From positions 18,758-82,757 of the forward strand of contig NZ_JAEAMR010000006.1 in assembly GCF_015999245.1 (NCBI RefSeq): a stretch of DNA of 64,000 nt, given 5' to 3'. Origin of the DNA: Streptomyces sp. AV19. Its GTDB lineage: Bacteria > Actinomycetota > Actinomycetes > Streptomycetales > Streptomycetaceae. Both the position numbers and the translations under genes were made by a program. This document shows positions 1-9,423 of this stretch, in pieces. The notes below the pieces were generated by a model that saw only the letters and a program-made list of their open reading frames with translations, was not told where the DNA came from and did not search any database. Position 1 is the first letter of the stretch. Each line of letters starts with the position of its first letter.

Positions 1-126
1 GGGGGGCCCCGGGGGGGGGGGGCGGGCCCCGGGGCCCCCCCCGCGCCCGCCCCCCCCGGGGCCCGCCCGGGGGCCCCCGGGCGCGGGCCCCCCGGGGGGG
101 GGGGGCGGGCCCGCGGGCGGCCCGGG
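1..126. other. Low-complexity G/C block at window edge
   Basis: The first 126 bases are almost only runs of G and C with no codon structure on either strand. The neighbouring deacetylase gene reads well up to about base 130 and then loses any sensible protein sequence. I read this as unreliable sequence at a contig end rather than a biological element. A similar block occurs at 25921-26170. Confidence 0.6.
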
Positions 127-1882
127 AGTCCGCGCTCCGCGCCGCGTCCAGCGGAAGCGTCGCGGAGCGCGGCGGACGCCCGGAGGGCGGCACGTACCCG
201 GGCAGGCGCACGGCGCCCCACACGTACGGATCGGCCTGCGCGCCGGCGTACGAGGCCCATGCCAGGCGGGACTTGCCCGTCTTGTCCGGTGTATCGGAGT
301 CGTAGACCAGGATGTTGGCGGTCAGCCGCTCCGGATCGGCCGCCGCCGGGAGCAGCGCGAGCGGGATCCTCGCCTCGACCGTGTAGCCGGTGTACGGCCG
401 GGTCACCGTGGAGGCGACGGCCATGCCGGGTGCGGTGGCCCGGGCCGGTCCCTGGTGGTTGTCGGCGTCGCGCGCCGCGCAGGCGCCGCCGTTGCGCGCG
501 GTGAAGGGCAGGATCCCGGCCTTGAAGGCGGCCGAGGTGTCGTCGGAGCGCCCGCGCGGGTCGAGGGCGATCTCGACGGCGTCGGTGCGCCAGTGCCGTT
601 TGCAGTCGTCGCGCGCGTCGAGCGCGGCGCCCCGCCGGTCATCGGTCACCCGGACGAGGACGTGGAGGTCGTCGCGGTGGCGGCTGATCCGCGCGGTGGC
701 GGAGCAGTCGGCGGGGCCGCACTTCGCCCCCTCCCAGTGGCCGAGCCTCAGCTCCGGGCCCGGGTACTCTCCCGGCCCCGCCGTGCCGTCCACCACGGGC
801 GCCTTCGCGGTCCCGGGGACGGTCGCGGAGGGGCGGGCGGGGTAGGCGGGCTGCGCGTCGTTCGCGAGCCAGGGCATGCCCGCCCGGCGGGACCAGTCGC
901 GGAACTCGGCGTACAGCGGCCGCAGTTCGCCCTGCCCGCGGACGGGCGCCGGGACCGGTTTCCCGCCGCGCGCCAGGATGGTGAACCACTCGCACGGCAT
1001 GCGGTGCGGCGGCGTGGTGACCTTCGCGGGCAGCGAGCCGAAGCCCTGGGTGATGTAGCGCCGGGCCGCGTCCCGCTCGGTCTGCGCCCAGGTCCTGCCG
1101 GAGGCGCGGGAGCGCGCGCCCGGCCAGACGCCGAGGACCGGCAGCCCGGTGCGCGGGTCCTTCGCCGGACGGGCCGCGCACTGCCGGCCGGCCGGCCCCC
1201 GGAACCCCCAGTTCTGCGCCAACAACCGGTCCGGCTTCCAGGGCTTGTACTTCTCGACGGTGATCTGCCGGGGGAACGCCCCGGGATCGGCCGCCAGCCG
1301 GAACGCGTCGACGGCCAGCCGGCCGGCCTGCTGGTGGCCGCCGTGCTGGCCGAAGGGGCGCGGGTCCATGGTCACCACGGTGCGCGGGGTGGTCGCGCGG
1401 ATGATCCGGACGAGCCGCTCCAGGGTGTCGTCGGCCCGCTGCGGGGGTCTGTTCCACGCCCGGCCGGTCAGCGGGGCCGACAGCGTGTACCAGAAGTCCG
1501 GCTTGTCCAGGTAGAAGACGTTGCGGATCCCGGCGAGCGAGACGGCCGACCGCTCCTCGCCCTCCCGGATCGCCCCGAGCGGCGGCCCCTCCTCCGGCCC
1601 GACGGCGTTCCCGCCGCCCTCCCCCCGGGTGATCGTGACGACCCCGGTGCTGATCCCCCGCCGTTCCTTCCACTGCCCGAAGGTGGCCAGTGACTGGAAC
1701 TCGTCGTCGGGGTGGGCGCCGACGAACAGGACATCGGTGTGGGCGGGATCGCGGCCGGAAACGGCGGTCGCGGCCGGCGCCCCGAGTACGCTCCCGCAGA
1801 GCGCGGCGGCGATGACGGCGGCGAGCAGGGGCTGGTGGGGCCGGTGGAGTCCGTTGGACCGATGAGTCCGGTGGGCCGACAC
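127..1882 (-). CDS. Secreted PIG-L family deacetylase with C-terminal CBM9-like domain (3' end unclear)
   Basis: A LmbE/PIG-L zinc hydrolase that would remove acetyl groups from an N-acetylated sugar or similar substrate. The GTG start at 1882 follows an AAAGGA-type ribosome site. Residues 1-45 form a signal peptide (basic start, hydrophobic core, Ala-rich cleavage region). The zinc motif AHPDDE follows directly, and a second metal motif HGGHQ lies near residue 170. The last 200 residues resemble a CBM9/DOMON-type carbohydrate-binding domain (VVDGTAGPGEYPGPELRLGHW, then a beta-rich stretch ending YVWGAVRLPGYVP). The reading frame runs into the low-complexity block, so no stop codon can be given with confidence. 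Streptomyces has many secreted enzymes of this layout. The substrate is not known. The gene is divergent from the aminotransferase at 2120. Confidence 0.8.
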
Positions 1883-2119
1883 GAGGACCGTCCTTTCCCG
1901 AGGACTTACGAGACTTACGACGACTGCGCCCGGGCAATGTCTCATGCGTCCCGCGCGGGCCGCCGCACCTCCGAGGATCGTTCCACTTTCTCCTTTTCAC
2001 CCGTATATGTCGGCTGATTTCTGTCTTCACCCGGGACGCGAGGCGCCGATAGAACACCGATGCACCCCGGAACGACGCACTGCCGCCCAGGACTTCGCCC
2101 CGAAGGGACCCTCACCCCG

Positions 2120-3451
2120 ATGGAAACCGAGCCGAACGGCGCGTTCCACGCGCTCTACGGGATCGCCGACCCGGAGGAACGCCTCGCCGCCTACCACGCG
2201 GGCCTGGCCGAACCCCCGCTGGACCTCTCCGTCGCCGAGAACGTGCTCCTCTACGACTCGCTGAACGAACACGTCTTCCGGCACACGGAGATCGACGAGA
2301 ACGACATCCGCTACAAGACGCCGTACGGGGTCGCCGAACTGCGCGCCCGTGTCGCCGAGTTGCTGAGCCGGACGATGTCGCACACCGTCCGGCCCACCGA
2401 CGTGTACGCCACCGCCGGGGTCTCCTCCGCCCTGGAGTGCCTGGCCTTCACCCTGGAGGAGGCCGGCGAACTGGCGCCCGGCGACCGGGTCCTCCTTCCG
2501 GCCCCGTCCTGGCAGGGCTTCAGGTGGTCCTTCGGCCAACGCCCGGGCCTCAAATGCGTGTTCGCGCCGCTGCGCGAGCACGGTGACGCGTTCGAGCTCA
2601 CCCTCCGCGACCTCCAGAACGCCTACCACACCTCCTACTCGCCGCCGAAGCTGCTGGTCCTGACGAACCCCAACAACCCCTTGGGGACCAACTACGACCG
2701 GGCCCTGCTGGAGGAGATCTACACCTGGGCGCTCGAAGAGACCCCCATGCACGTGATCTCCGACGAGATCTATGCGCATAGCCAGCTCATCGGAGCGGCT
2801 CCCCGCTTCACCGGCGCCCTCGCGCTCAACGCCACCGCGCGGCACCCCGACCGCGTCCACGTGGTGTGGGGCCTGGGCAAGGACTTCGGCATCTCCGGCT
2901 TCCGCGTCGGCTTCGTCGTCTCCCGCTCCGGCATCGTCCGCGCCGCGATGGAGGGCAGCCACGAGCGGAAGACGATGTCGTGGTTCACCCCGCTCGACTC
3001 CCTCAAGAACGTCGTCGTCGGGAAGCTGTTCGAGCACCGGCCGGGTGAACCCTCCTGGTATCCCGAGCGGTTGATGCACGAGGTGTATCCCGAGGTGCTG
3101 ACCGACAGTCACCAGGCGGTGCAGAGGGCGCTCCTCGACGGGGGCGTCCCGTACGTCGACACGGGGAACTCCGCCCAGTTCTTCTTCCTCGACCTGCGCG
3201 ACTTCCTCGACCGGGCCCCCGACTCCGCCTCCCCGGTCCTCTTCCCGGAGATCGACCCCCGCGAGGAGCGCCTCCGCGCCTATCTGGAAGCGACGGCCAA
3301 AGTGCAACTCCTGCCCGGGCAGACCCTCTCCTGTCCCGACCCCGGCTACTTCCGGCTGTGCTTCACCGCCTTCGAGGCGAAGCAGGTCGCCGACGCGGCC
3401 ACGCGGATCGGCGAGGCCCTCCGCGCGCTGCCGGAGGGGGACCACCGATGA
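2120..3451 (+). CDS. Class I/II PLP aminotransferase, ACC-synthase-like
   Basis: A fold-type I PLP enzyme of 443 residues. NPNNPLGT (about residue 183) binds the substrate carboxylate and cofactor region. The catalytic lysine lies in GLGKDFGISGFRVG (about residue 253), which resembles the SLSKDMGLPGFRVG region of plant 1-aminocyclopropane-1-carboxylate synthases. This makes it an ACC-synthase-like or alliinase-like branch member, but sequence alone does not separate transamination from beta/gamma elimination. The start at 2120 is preferred over 2060 because AAGGGA lies just upstream and the family alignment begins there. The stop overlaps the start of the flavoprotein at 3448 by 4 nt (ATGA), so the two are translationally coupled and probably work together. 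Confidence 0.8.
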   Translation: METEPNGAFHALYGIADPEERLAAYHAGLAEPPLDLSVAENVLLYDSLNEHVFRHTEIDENDIRYKTPYGVAELRARVAELLSRTMSHTVRPTDVYATAGVSSALECLAFTLEEAGELAPGDRVLLPAPSWQGFRWSFGQRPGLKCVFAPLREHGDAFELTLRDLQNAYHTSYSPPKLLVLTNPNNPLGTNYDRALLEEIYTWALEETPMHVISDEIYAHSQLIGAAPRFTGALALNATARHPDRVHVVWGLGKDFGISGFRVGFVVSRSGIVRAAMEGSHERKTMSWFTPLDSLKNVVVGKLFEHRPGEPSWYPERLMHEVYPEVLTDSHQAVQRALLDGGVPYVDTGNSAQFFFLDLRDFLDRAPDSASPVLFPEIDPREERLRAYLEATAKVQLLPGQTLSCPDPGYFRLCFTAFEAKQVADAATRIGEALRALPEGDHR

Positions 3452-5151
3452 CGCGAGTCCCGGCCCGGCACGCCGTCGTCCTGGCGGATCCCGACCCGAT
3501 ACGCAGGTCACAACTCCAGGAGGGTTTCACCCGCTGGTACGGCGACCAGTTCCTCCTGGTGCCGACGGCCCGCCCCGAGGACACCGCGCGGACGCTGGAC
3601 GACCTGGCGCGGCAGGGCACGCACGTCGTGCTCGTCGCGGCCGTGGACGACGAGCCCGTGCCCGTCCCCGGGACCGGACGGCTGCGGCTGGCGCCCGCCG
3701 CCGAGGATCCCGCGGACCTCGACCCGCGCGTCCTGGACGGCGCCGTCGAGGAGTGGTGGCAGCGGGCCACGCCGGAACAGCGCGCGGGATTCGTCCCGGT
3801 GACCGTGCGAGCCCCCTACCGCTCCCCCGAGGCGTTCGAGATCCGCTCCTTCCTGGCGGGCAGCGGCGCCGTCTTCCTCTGGAGGGACCCGGAGCCGCCC
3901 GGCGACCCCGACGTCCACGTCCTGGTCGGCGACACGGAACTGCCCCCGAACCCCTCGCTCGCGGCGCTGGCCGACGCCCTGCACCTGGTGGACCGGCCCA
4001 CGGAGACGTGGTTCGACGTCATCGTCATCGGCGGCGGCCCGGCCGGGCTGTCGGCCGCCATCTATGCGGGCACGCAGGGGCTCAGGACGCTGGTCGTCGA
4101 GGACCGCGTCCCCGGCGGCCAGGTGACCACCAACCCCGACATCGCCAACTGCTTCGGATTCCCGGACGGGATCTCGGGCTACGCCCTCGCACGGCGGGCC
4201 CTGAAGCAGGCCCGCGAGTACCAGGTGGCCTGGCAGCCCGCCCACCACGCCACGGACCTGCGCATCGGGGACGACCGGACGCCGCACGAGGTCGTCGTCG
4301 ACGGCATGGCGGACCGCACCTACAAGGCCGGCGCCCTCATCATCGCCAGCGGCCTCGTCTGGCGGCGGCTCGACGACGTACCGGGACTGAAGCCCCTTGT
4401 CGGGCGCGGCGTCTACTACAGCGCGCTCCCGGTGGACGCGCCGCGGACGCAGGGGGACCATGTCGCCGTCGTCGGCGGGGGCAACTCGGCCGGTCATGCC
4501 GCGCTGTTCTTCGCCCAGTACGCCGAGGACGTCACCATGATCGTCCGTGCCGGCAGCCTCAGGGAGAAGATGGCCGCCTATCTCGTCGATCTCATCGAGG
4601 AGTTCAACAAGCCGGAGGAACGCATCCACATCCTGACGAATTCCGACGTCACCGGCTGCGCGGCGGACTCACGCGACGAACTCGCGGGCATAGAGATCAC
4701 CAACTCGGATACGCACGAGGTCCGGCGCCTGGACGCCCGCTGGCTCTACGTCCTCATCGGCGGCGAGCCGGACCTCACCTGGGCCGGCCCCGCGGCTCTC
4801 GACCGCATCGGCCTCTCGGCCGTGACCGGCGCCGTGCTGACCGGGACGAGCGTCCCCGGCCGGACACAGGCGCTGGTGAAGGCCGAGGAACAGGCCCGTG
4901 AGGAGGGCGAGAAGCTGGGCCTGACGGGCCGGGCCCTGGAGAAGTACGTCGAGCAGGCCGTCCTCAAGGCCCGCCCCGCCTCGACGGCGACGAGCGTACC
5001 CGGCATCTACGCGGCCGGTGACGTGCAGTCGGGCGCCCAGTACGGCGTGAGCTCCGCGGTGGGCCAGGGCGCGACGGCCATAGGCGAACTCTTCCCGTAC
5101 ATCGCCCGGCACCCGAACCTGTTCCCGTCCTTCGCCCCGAAACGGGGCTGA
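3448..5151 (+). CDS. Thioredoxin-reductase-like FAD/NAD(P)H oxidoreductase with N-terminal receiver-like domain, no CxxC
   Basis: 567 residues. Residues 1-170 resemble a response-regulator-type receiver fold (VVLADPDPIRRSQLQ at the start). Residues 188-567 are a TrxR-like domain with FAD motif VIVIGGGPAGLSAAIYAG (about 190), NAD(P)H motif VAVVGGGNSAG (about 338) and the second FAD motif GIYAAGDVQ (about 519). In true thioredoxin reductases the NAD(P) domain carries GVxYCATC; here the matching position (about residue 321) reads GVYYSALP, so both redox cysteines are gone. It therefore cannot reduce thioredoxin by the usual dithiol route. The family is widespread in actinomycetes, often annotated as fused response regulator/thioredoxin reductase. 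Coupled to the upstream aminotransferase by ATGA overlap. Confidence 0.85.
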   Translation: MTRVPARHAVVLADPDPIRRSQLQEGFTRWYGDQFLLVPTARPEDTARTLDDLARQGTHVVLVAAVDDEPVPVPGTGRLRLAPAAEDPADLDPRVLDGAVEEWWQRATPEQRAGFVPVTVRAPYRSPEAFEIRSFLAGSGAVFLWRDPEPPGDPDVHVLVGDTELPPNPSLAALADALHLVDRPTETWFDVIVIGGGPAGLSAAIYAGTQGLRTLVVEDRVPGGQVTTNPDIANCFGFPDGISGYALARRALKQAREYQVAWQPAHHATDLRIGDDRTPHEVVVDGMADRTYKAGALIIASGLVWRRLDDVPGLKPLVGRGVYYSALPVDAPRTQGDHVAVVGGGNSAGHAALFFAQYAEDVTMIVRAGSLREKMAAYLVDLIEEFNKPEERIHILTNSDVTGCAADSRDELAGIEITNSDTHEVRRLDARWLYVLIGGEPDLTWAGPAALDRIGLSAVTGAVLTGTSVPGRTQALVKAEEQAREEGEKLGLTGRALEKYVEQAVLKARPASTATSVPGIYAAGDVQSGAQYGVSSAVGQGATAIGELFPYIARHPNLFPSFAPKRG

Positions 5152-5292
5152 CCACAGGCCCCGGACTGTTCGCCGGCGCCCTTGAGTTGCACGACCGCGT
5201 GGCGATCGGCGGGCCGCAACTGAAGCGGAAACGTACGGCGGCTCATGCAACGTCTTGCACCCCGCGCGAGGAGGTGGCGGGAACCCGCCGGA

Positions 5293-5317
5293 GCCCGGTC
5301 CGGATCGCGGACCGGGC
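5293..5317. terminator. Bidirectional hairpin between convergent genes
   Basis: A perfect 10-bp stem (GCCCGGTCCG and its complement) with a 5-base loop GATCG. It sits between the stop of the rightward flavoprotein (5151) and the stop of the leftward FAD oxidase (5351). There is no strong U tract, which is usual in GC-rich actinomycetes. Confidence 0.6.
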
Positions 5318-5350
5318 CCCAACGGACCGTGAAAAACGTGGAGTTGGGCG

Positions 5351-6865
5351 CTACGTCAGCCGAATGGACTGCTTGTGGTGGAAGACGTCCCGAGGGTCCC
5401 AGTAGCGCTTCGTGTCCTGCAGGCGGCCGTAGTTGCCCTTGTAGTACAGCCGCGGGTAGGCGGGGGTCCCGTCGCCGGCGACGCCGAGGTCGGTGTCGGG
5501 GTAGTTCACGTACGCGCCGTCGGTGGCGCGGTCGTGCTTCTCGTCGGTGATTTCCGGGACGCCGCCGGTCGTCCGGTACATCTCCGCGTACCAGCGCCGC
5601 ATGTAGTCCGTGTGAAGACCGTCCTCGCCGGGGTCGGTCCAGTAGGACTGATACTGGAGCTTGAAGATGGAATCCCGTTGGGGGATGGCCGTGTCACCGG
5701 GCTCCGGGACGTTGATCCGGCAGCCGTAGGAGTCCGCCTGGACAAGGGTCTTCGACATGTCCGCGCCGGGGACCTCCTTGGTAAGCCAGTGGTAGAGGGT
5801 GCCGATCTGTTCCGGCTCGAAAGGGCGCCGGTGATAGGCGGACTTGTATTTGCCCCGCTGGTTCTCGCCGGAGCCGTTCAGCGTCTGGGTGGCCTGGAAC
5901 CACGGCATCCGGCGGCGCTTCTCCGGCAGATGCACGGAGACACCGCCGACGCCGAACAACTGCGCCGTCGATTCCGTCGTCACACCTGCCTCGATGGCAC
6001 GGATGTAGGCGTCGAGCGGCCCCGGGTCCTCCTGGTCCCATTGGCTCAGCAGGACGACGTTCCCGTTGTCCTTGTGCGTGAGTTTGAGAATGCTGAAGAG
6101 CCCTTGGTAGACGTCTTCGTGTTTCGAGCTGTGGGCGGCGAAGAATTCGCCGAAGTTCCCGACCAGCGTGCCGAAGTCCTCCGGGTGGTCCAGGAGACCG
6201 CCCTTCCACGGCCAGGCAATGCTGCTGAGCCAGACGTGCGCCGGGGGTTCGGGAATGTCGTCCGCGAAGTAGTAGCGCAGGACGACCCCGAAATTCCCGC
6301 CCCCGCCGCCCGTGTGGGCCCAGAAGAGGTCGCCCTCGGGACCGCGGTCGGAGCGGTGGGCGCTGGTCAACTCGACCACGGGCCCGTCCCCCACCGTGAC
6401 CACGTCCACCTGCACCAGGTGGTCCACCACCAGCCCGTGCCGCCGGGAGAGGAACCCGAAGCCGCCGCCCGCGATGTGACCGCCCGACCCGACCGAATAG
6501 CAGGACCCGCCCGGGACCGCCTTGCCGAACCGGCGGAAGAGGGTGGTGATCACATCCCAGTTGGTGGCCCCGGCCTCGACGATGTGGGCGGGCTGCCCCA
6601 GCTTGTCGGTGCCTTTCCGGACGTCGTTCATCAGGCTCAGATCGAGAACGGCCCCGTCCGTATTGGCCACGAAGTCCTCGTAACAGTGCCCGCCGCTGCG
6701 GACGGTGGGCCGGAGGCCGTTCCCGACGGCCTCGCGCACGGCCGCGAGAGCCGACGCGTCGTCGTGAATCAGCTGGATATAGCTGGGCTTGCTGACCCAC
6801 CGCTGATTGAATCCCTGGCTGAGCGTCTCGTACCGAGGGTCGCCTTCTTCCACGCGCCACTGCAT
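5351..6865 (-). CDS. BBE-type FAD-linked oxidase (bicovalent FAD)
   Basis: 504 residues. A PCMH-type FAD domain followed by a C-terminal berberine-bridge-enzyme (BBE) segment (DGAYVNYPDTDLG ... YYKGNYGRLQDTKRYWDP). Both residues used for bicovalent FAD attachment in this family are present: His60 in RSGGHCYEDF and Cys122 in GGSCYSVGSGGH. Members oxidise sugars, alkaloids or polyketide alcohols with O2; the substrate here is unknown. The ATG at 6865 is chosen over the longer frame to 6916 because GGAGGAGG lies 6-7 nt upstream. No signal peptide is seen. The gene stands alone, ending convergent with the flavoprotein. Confidence 0.85.
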   Translation of the reverse strand: MQWRVEEGDPRYETLSQGFNQRWVSKPSYIQLIHDDASALAAVREAVGNGLRPTVRSGGHCYEDFVANTDGAVLDLSLMNDVRKGTDKLGQPAHIVEAGATNWDVITTLFRRFGKAVPGGSCYSVGSGGHIAGGGFGFLSRRHGLVVDHLVQVDVVTVGDGPVVELTSAHRSDRGPEGDLFWAHTGGGGGNFGVVLRYYFADDIPEPPAHVWLSSIAWPWKGGLLDHPEDFGTLVGNFGEFFAAHSSKHEDVYQGLFSILKLTHKDNGNVVLLSQWDQEDPGPLDAYIRAIEAGVTTESTAQLFGVGGVSVHLPEKRRRMPWFQATQTLNGSGENQRGKYKSAYHRRPFEPEQIGTLYHWLTKEVPGADMSKTLVQADSYGCRINVPEPGDTAIPQRDSIFKLQYQSYWTDPGEDGLHTDYMRRWYAEMYRTTGGVPEITDEKHDRATDGAYVNYPDTDLGVAGDGTPAYPRLYYKGNYGRLQDTKRYWDPRDVFHHKQSIRLT

Positions 6866-7230
6866 GCGGATTCCTCCTCCGGGGATCACAACTGGGCCGT
6901 CGAGGATCACCAGCATCGAAGACCGGAGGACCGCATGGCAATTACTTCACGATTAGACAGATCATCCGATGATGGCCGGAATATGCAGATCGTCGGCCCC
7001 TCAGCCCTGACCACCCCCCACCGGCGAACAACTGCCCTTTCAGGCCAGCACGTTGCGTTCCGACCGTCAACGCGCCCCCGGACTCGCCCCGTTGGGCGAC
7101 CCCAGCAGCCACCACTCCACCCCGCCAACCCATCCCTCCCGACCTGTCGGATCGTAGGCTGTTAGCCAACGGCCGGAATCCATCGGCACCGGCCTTGTGC
7201 CAGCCACGCGGCACACGTGACCGTTGACGC
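6866..7230. other. Intergenic region upstream of BBE oxidase and the nucleoside cluster
   Basis: No credible gene. This divergent spacer should hold the promoters for the leftward oxidase and the rightward antibiotic cluster. It has a relatively AT-rich stretch near 6935-6980. I see no clear operator. Confidence 0.5.
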
Positions 7231-8376
7231 ATGCGTTCCGTTCCCGGCCCGCGGGCCGAAGTCAGCCCATGCCGCGCACCCGTGACCGTCGCCGTCGCGG
7301 GCGCCGAGTTCGGCTGGGGCAGTTCGGGGAAGTTGCGGGCCGTGATGGAGGCGGTGCGGGAGCGGGCGGGCGTGCCGGTGCGGTTCGTCGGGATCGGATC
7401 CGGGCTGGGGCGGCCGCTGTTGGCGGACCAGCCCGTCGAGCGGTGGTACGACTCGGACGCCGAGGTGCGGGAGCGGGTGGGTGCCGCGCTGGTCGTGCTC
7501 GACGGGGCGGCCGCGCGGGCCCTGGAGAGCGCCGGGGTGCCCACCGTCTTCGTCGACAGCCTGCCCTTCCTCTGGACCGACGGCGACCGGCCCGCGCTGC
7601 CGCTGGAGGCCAGCGTCTACTGCGCCCAGCGGTGTGTGGAACTGCCCGCCGAGAGCCTCGGCGTACTCGATTCCGTGCGCAGTCTGCGGTGGGTCGAGGC
7701 GGTCGTCGGGAAGGCGGAGGGTGGCGGGCGGCCCGCCGCCGCGTTCCGTACCGCCCTCGTCAGCCTCGGCGGGCTCAAGGCGCCCGGGCTCGGCGACTGG
7801 ACGCGCTATCCGCGGCTCGTCGTGCCCGCCGCGCTCTCGGCCCTCGCGGAGCACGGGGTGGAGGACGTGCACGTGGCGGGCAACCTCCCTGCGGGGGCGG
7901 CGACTTGGTGGGACGACATGCCGGTCCGGACGACCGTCGGCGCCCTTCCCCACGACGAGTTCCTCAAGCGCCTCGCCGACTGCGACGTCCTCCTCGCCTC
8001 CCCCGGCCTCACCACCCTCCTCGAAGCCGGCTCCCTCGGCGTCCCCACCGTCTGCCTGCCCCCGCAGAACCTCAGCCAGATCTTCAACGGCCGCTTCCAC
8101 CGCCGGGCCGTCGGCGCCGCCGTCCGCGTCACCTGGCCCGACGGCGTCTTCCGCGAGGAGGACGCCCTGCGGCTGCGCGCGCACGGCGAGGGCCGCGCGC
8201 TGGAGCTGATCTACGGCGGGATCGTCCGGGCCCGGGGCGAGGGGCTCGCCGAAGCGATCCGGGAGGCCCTGCGCCACGCGTCCGCCGGCGCCGACTGGGG
8301 CGCCCTCGCCTCCGCCGTCGGCACCGGCGGCGCGGCCCAGGTCGCCGACGAGCTGCTGGCGTTGCTCCACAGCTGA
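7231..8376 (+). CDS. Cytosylglucuronate-synthase-like glycosyltransferase (BlsD/MilC type)
   Basis: 381 residues with a MurG-like GT-B fold outline: an N-terminal TVAVAGAEFGWGSSGKL motif, a central linker, and a C-terminal nucleotide-sugar region (LPHDEFLKRLADCDVLLASPGLTTLLEAGSLGVPTVCLPPQNLSQ). This resembles the enzymes that join cytosine to UDP-glucuronic acid in blasticidin S and mildiomycin biosynthesis, the first committed step. The downstream radical SAM decarboxylase supports that role, since it would act on the product. The ATG at 7231 has no obvious ribosome site; a GTG at 7282, just before the first beta strand, is an alternative start. It opens a rightward run of closely packed genes. 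Confidence 0.8.
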   Translation: MRSVPGPRAEVSPCRAPVTVAVAGAEFGWGSSGKLRAVMEAVRERAGVPVRFVGIGSGLGRPLLADQPVERWYDSDAEVRERVGAALVVLDGAAARALESAGVPTVFVDSLPFLWTDGDRPALPLEASVYCAQRCVELPAESLGVLDSVRSLRWVEAVVGKAEGGGRPAAAFRTALVSLGGLKAPGLGDWTRYPRLVVPAALSALAEHGVEDVHVAGNLPAGAATWWDDMPVRTTVGALPHDEFLKRLADCDVLLASPGLTTLLEAGSLGVPTVCLPPQNLSQIFNGRFHRRAVGAAVRVTWPDGVFREEDALRLRAHGEGRALELIYGGIVRARGEGLAEAIREALRHASAGADWGALASAVGTGGAAQVADELLALLHS

Positions 8377-8445
8377 AACTCCCAGAAACAGCTGAACAAG
8401 CGTCAACTTCCCACGAGCGAGCGGCCCGGAGGGTCTCACCCGTCC

Positions 8446-9423
8446 ATGACCAAGCGTGAACGCTACCTCTTCATCCGGATCCTGGAAGCCTGCAACGCCG
8501 ACTGCTTCATGTGCGAGTTCGCCCTCTCCCGCGACACCTTCCGCTTCTCGGTCGAGGAGTTCACCGAGCTCCTCCCCGAGGCCCGCCGGGCCGGCGTCGG
8601 TTACGTCCGGTTCACCGGCGGCGAGCCGCTGATGCACCGGGACGTCGTGGAGCTGGTCCGCGTCGGCACGGACGCCGGGATGCGGATGTCGCTGATCACC
8701 AACGGGACGTTGCTGCCGAGGACGGCCGACCGCCTCGCCGACGCCGGGCTCGCCCAGGTGATCGTCAGCGTCGACGGGGCCTCGGCCGCCACCCACGACC
8801 TCTACCGGCGCTCCCCCGGCATGTTCGACAACGCCCTGCGCGGGCTGCGCGCGGCCGCCGAACTCGGCGTGCTCCCCCGGGTCAACACCGTGGTGGGACC
8901 GCACAATTACGCCGAGATGCCACAGCTTCAGGAGGTGCTCACCGAAGCCGGAGTCCGGCAGTGGGAGCTGTCCGCCCTCAAGCTGGAGCGGGCCATCACC
9001 TACCCCGACCCCGACGACGTCCGCGCGGTGGGCGACCGGGTCTACGGCGCCGATCGGGACCGGCTGCTGGTCCCGCTGGGCAAGCGGTTCTACGGGGACA
9101 CGCCCGAGGAGCAGGAACGCTATTTCACCCGGTCCGAGACGCCCCGGGCCTCGCGTCCGCTGTGCCACGTCGTCGACGACGTCATCTACGTCGACGGCAA
9201 GTACGGGCGGATGTACGCGTGCAGCTGCCTTCCGCACCGGGACGGGGGCGGGGCGCCGCTGCGCGAGAACGACACCGTCCGGCTGGACACCCCGGCGTTC
9301 CGGGCCCACGCGGGCTTCTTCCGCGACCACGGCCCCGACCTGTGCTCCGGCTGTTCCACCACCGCCGCCGGTTACAGCGACGATGTCGCCCGGCTCGGAA
9401 CGGTGGCGCCGTGGCGGTACTGA
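8446..9423 (+). CDS. Radical SAM decarboxylase, cytosylglucuronate decarboxylase-like (BlsE type)
   Basis: 325 residues. The radical SAM cluster motif is C16-x3-C20-x2-C23 (CNADCFMC), followed by the SAM-binding FTGGEPLMH. BlsE of the blasticidin S pathway decarboxylates cytosylglucuronic acid to cytosylarabinopyranose, and this protein fits in length, motif and context. Extra cysteines near the C-terminus (CHVV, CSC, CSGC) suggest an auxiliary iron-sulfur site as in SPASM-like proteins; I infer this from spacing only. The stop lies inside the next gene's start (about 13-nt overlap), so translation is coupled. Confidence 0.82.
   Translation: MTKRERYLFIRILEACNADCFMCEFALSRDTFRFSVEEFTELLPEARRAGVGYVRFTGGEPLMHRDVVELVRVGTDAGMRMSLITNGTLLPRTADRLADAGLAQVIVSVDGASAATHDLYRRSPGMFDNALRGLRAAAELGVLPRVNTVVGPHNYAEMPQLQEVLTEAGVRQWELSALKLERAITYPDPDDVRAVGDRVYGADRDRLLVPLGKRFYGDTPEEQERYFTRSETPRASRPLCHVVDDVIYVDGKYGRMYACSCLPHRDGGGAPLRENDTVRLDTPAFRAHAGFFRDHGPDLCSGCSTTAAGYSDDVARLGTVAPWRY

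Noticed and set aside
5152..5350. Small gene between the flavoprotein and the BBE oxidase
   Set aside because: Only antisense-type frames; the region is explained by the convergent terminator.
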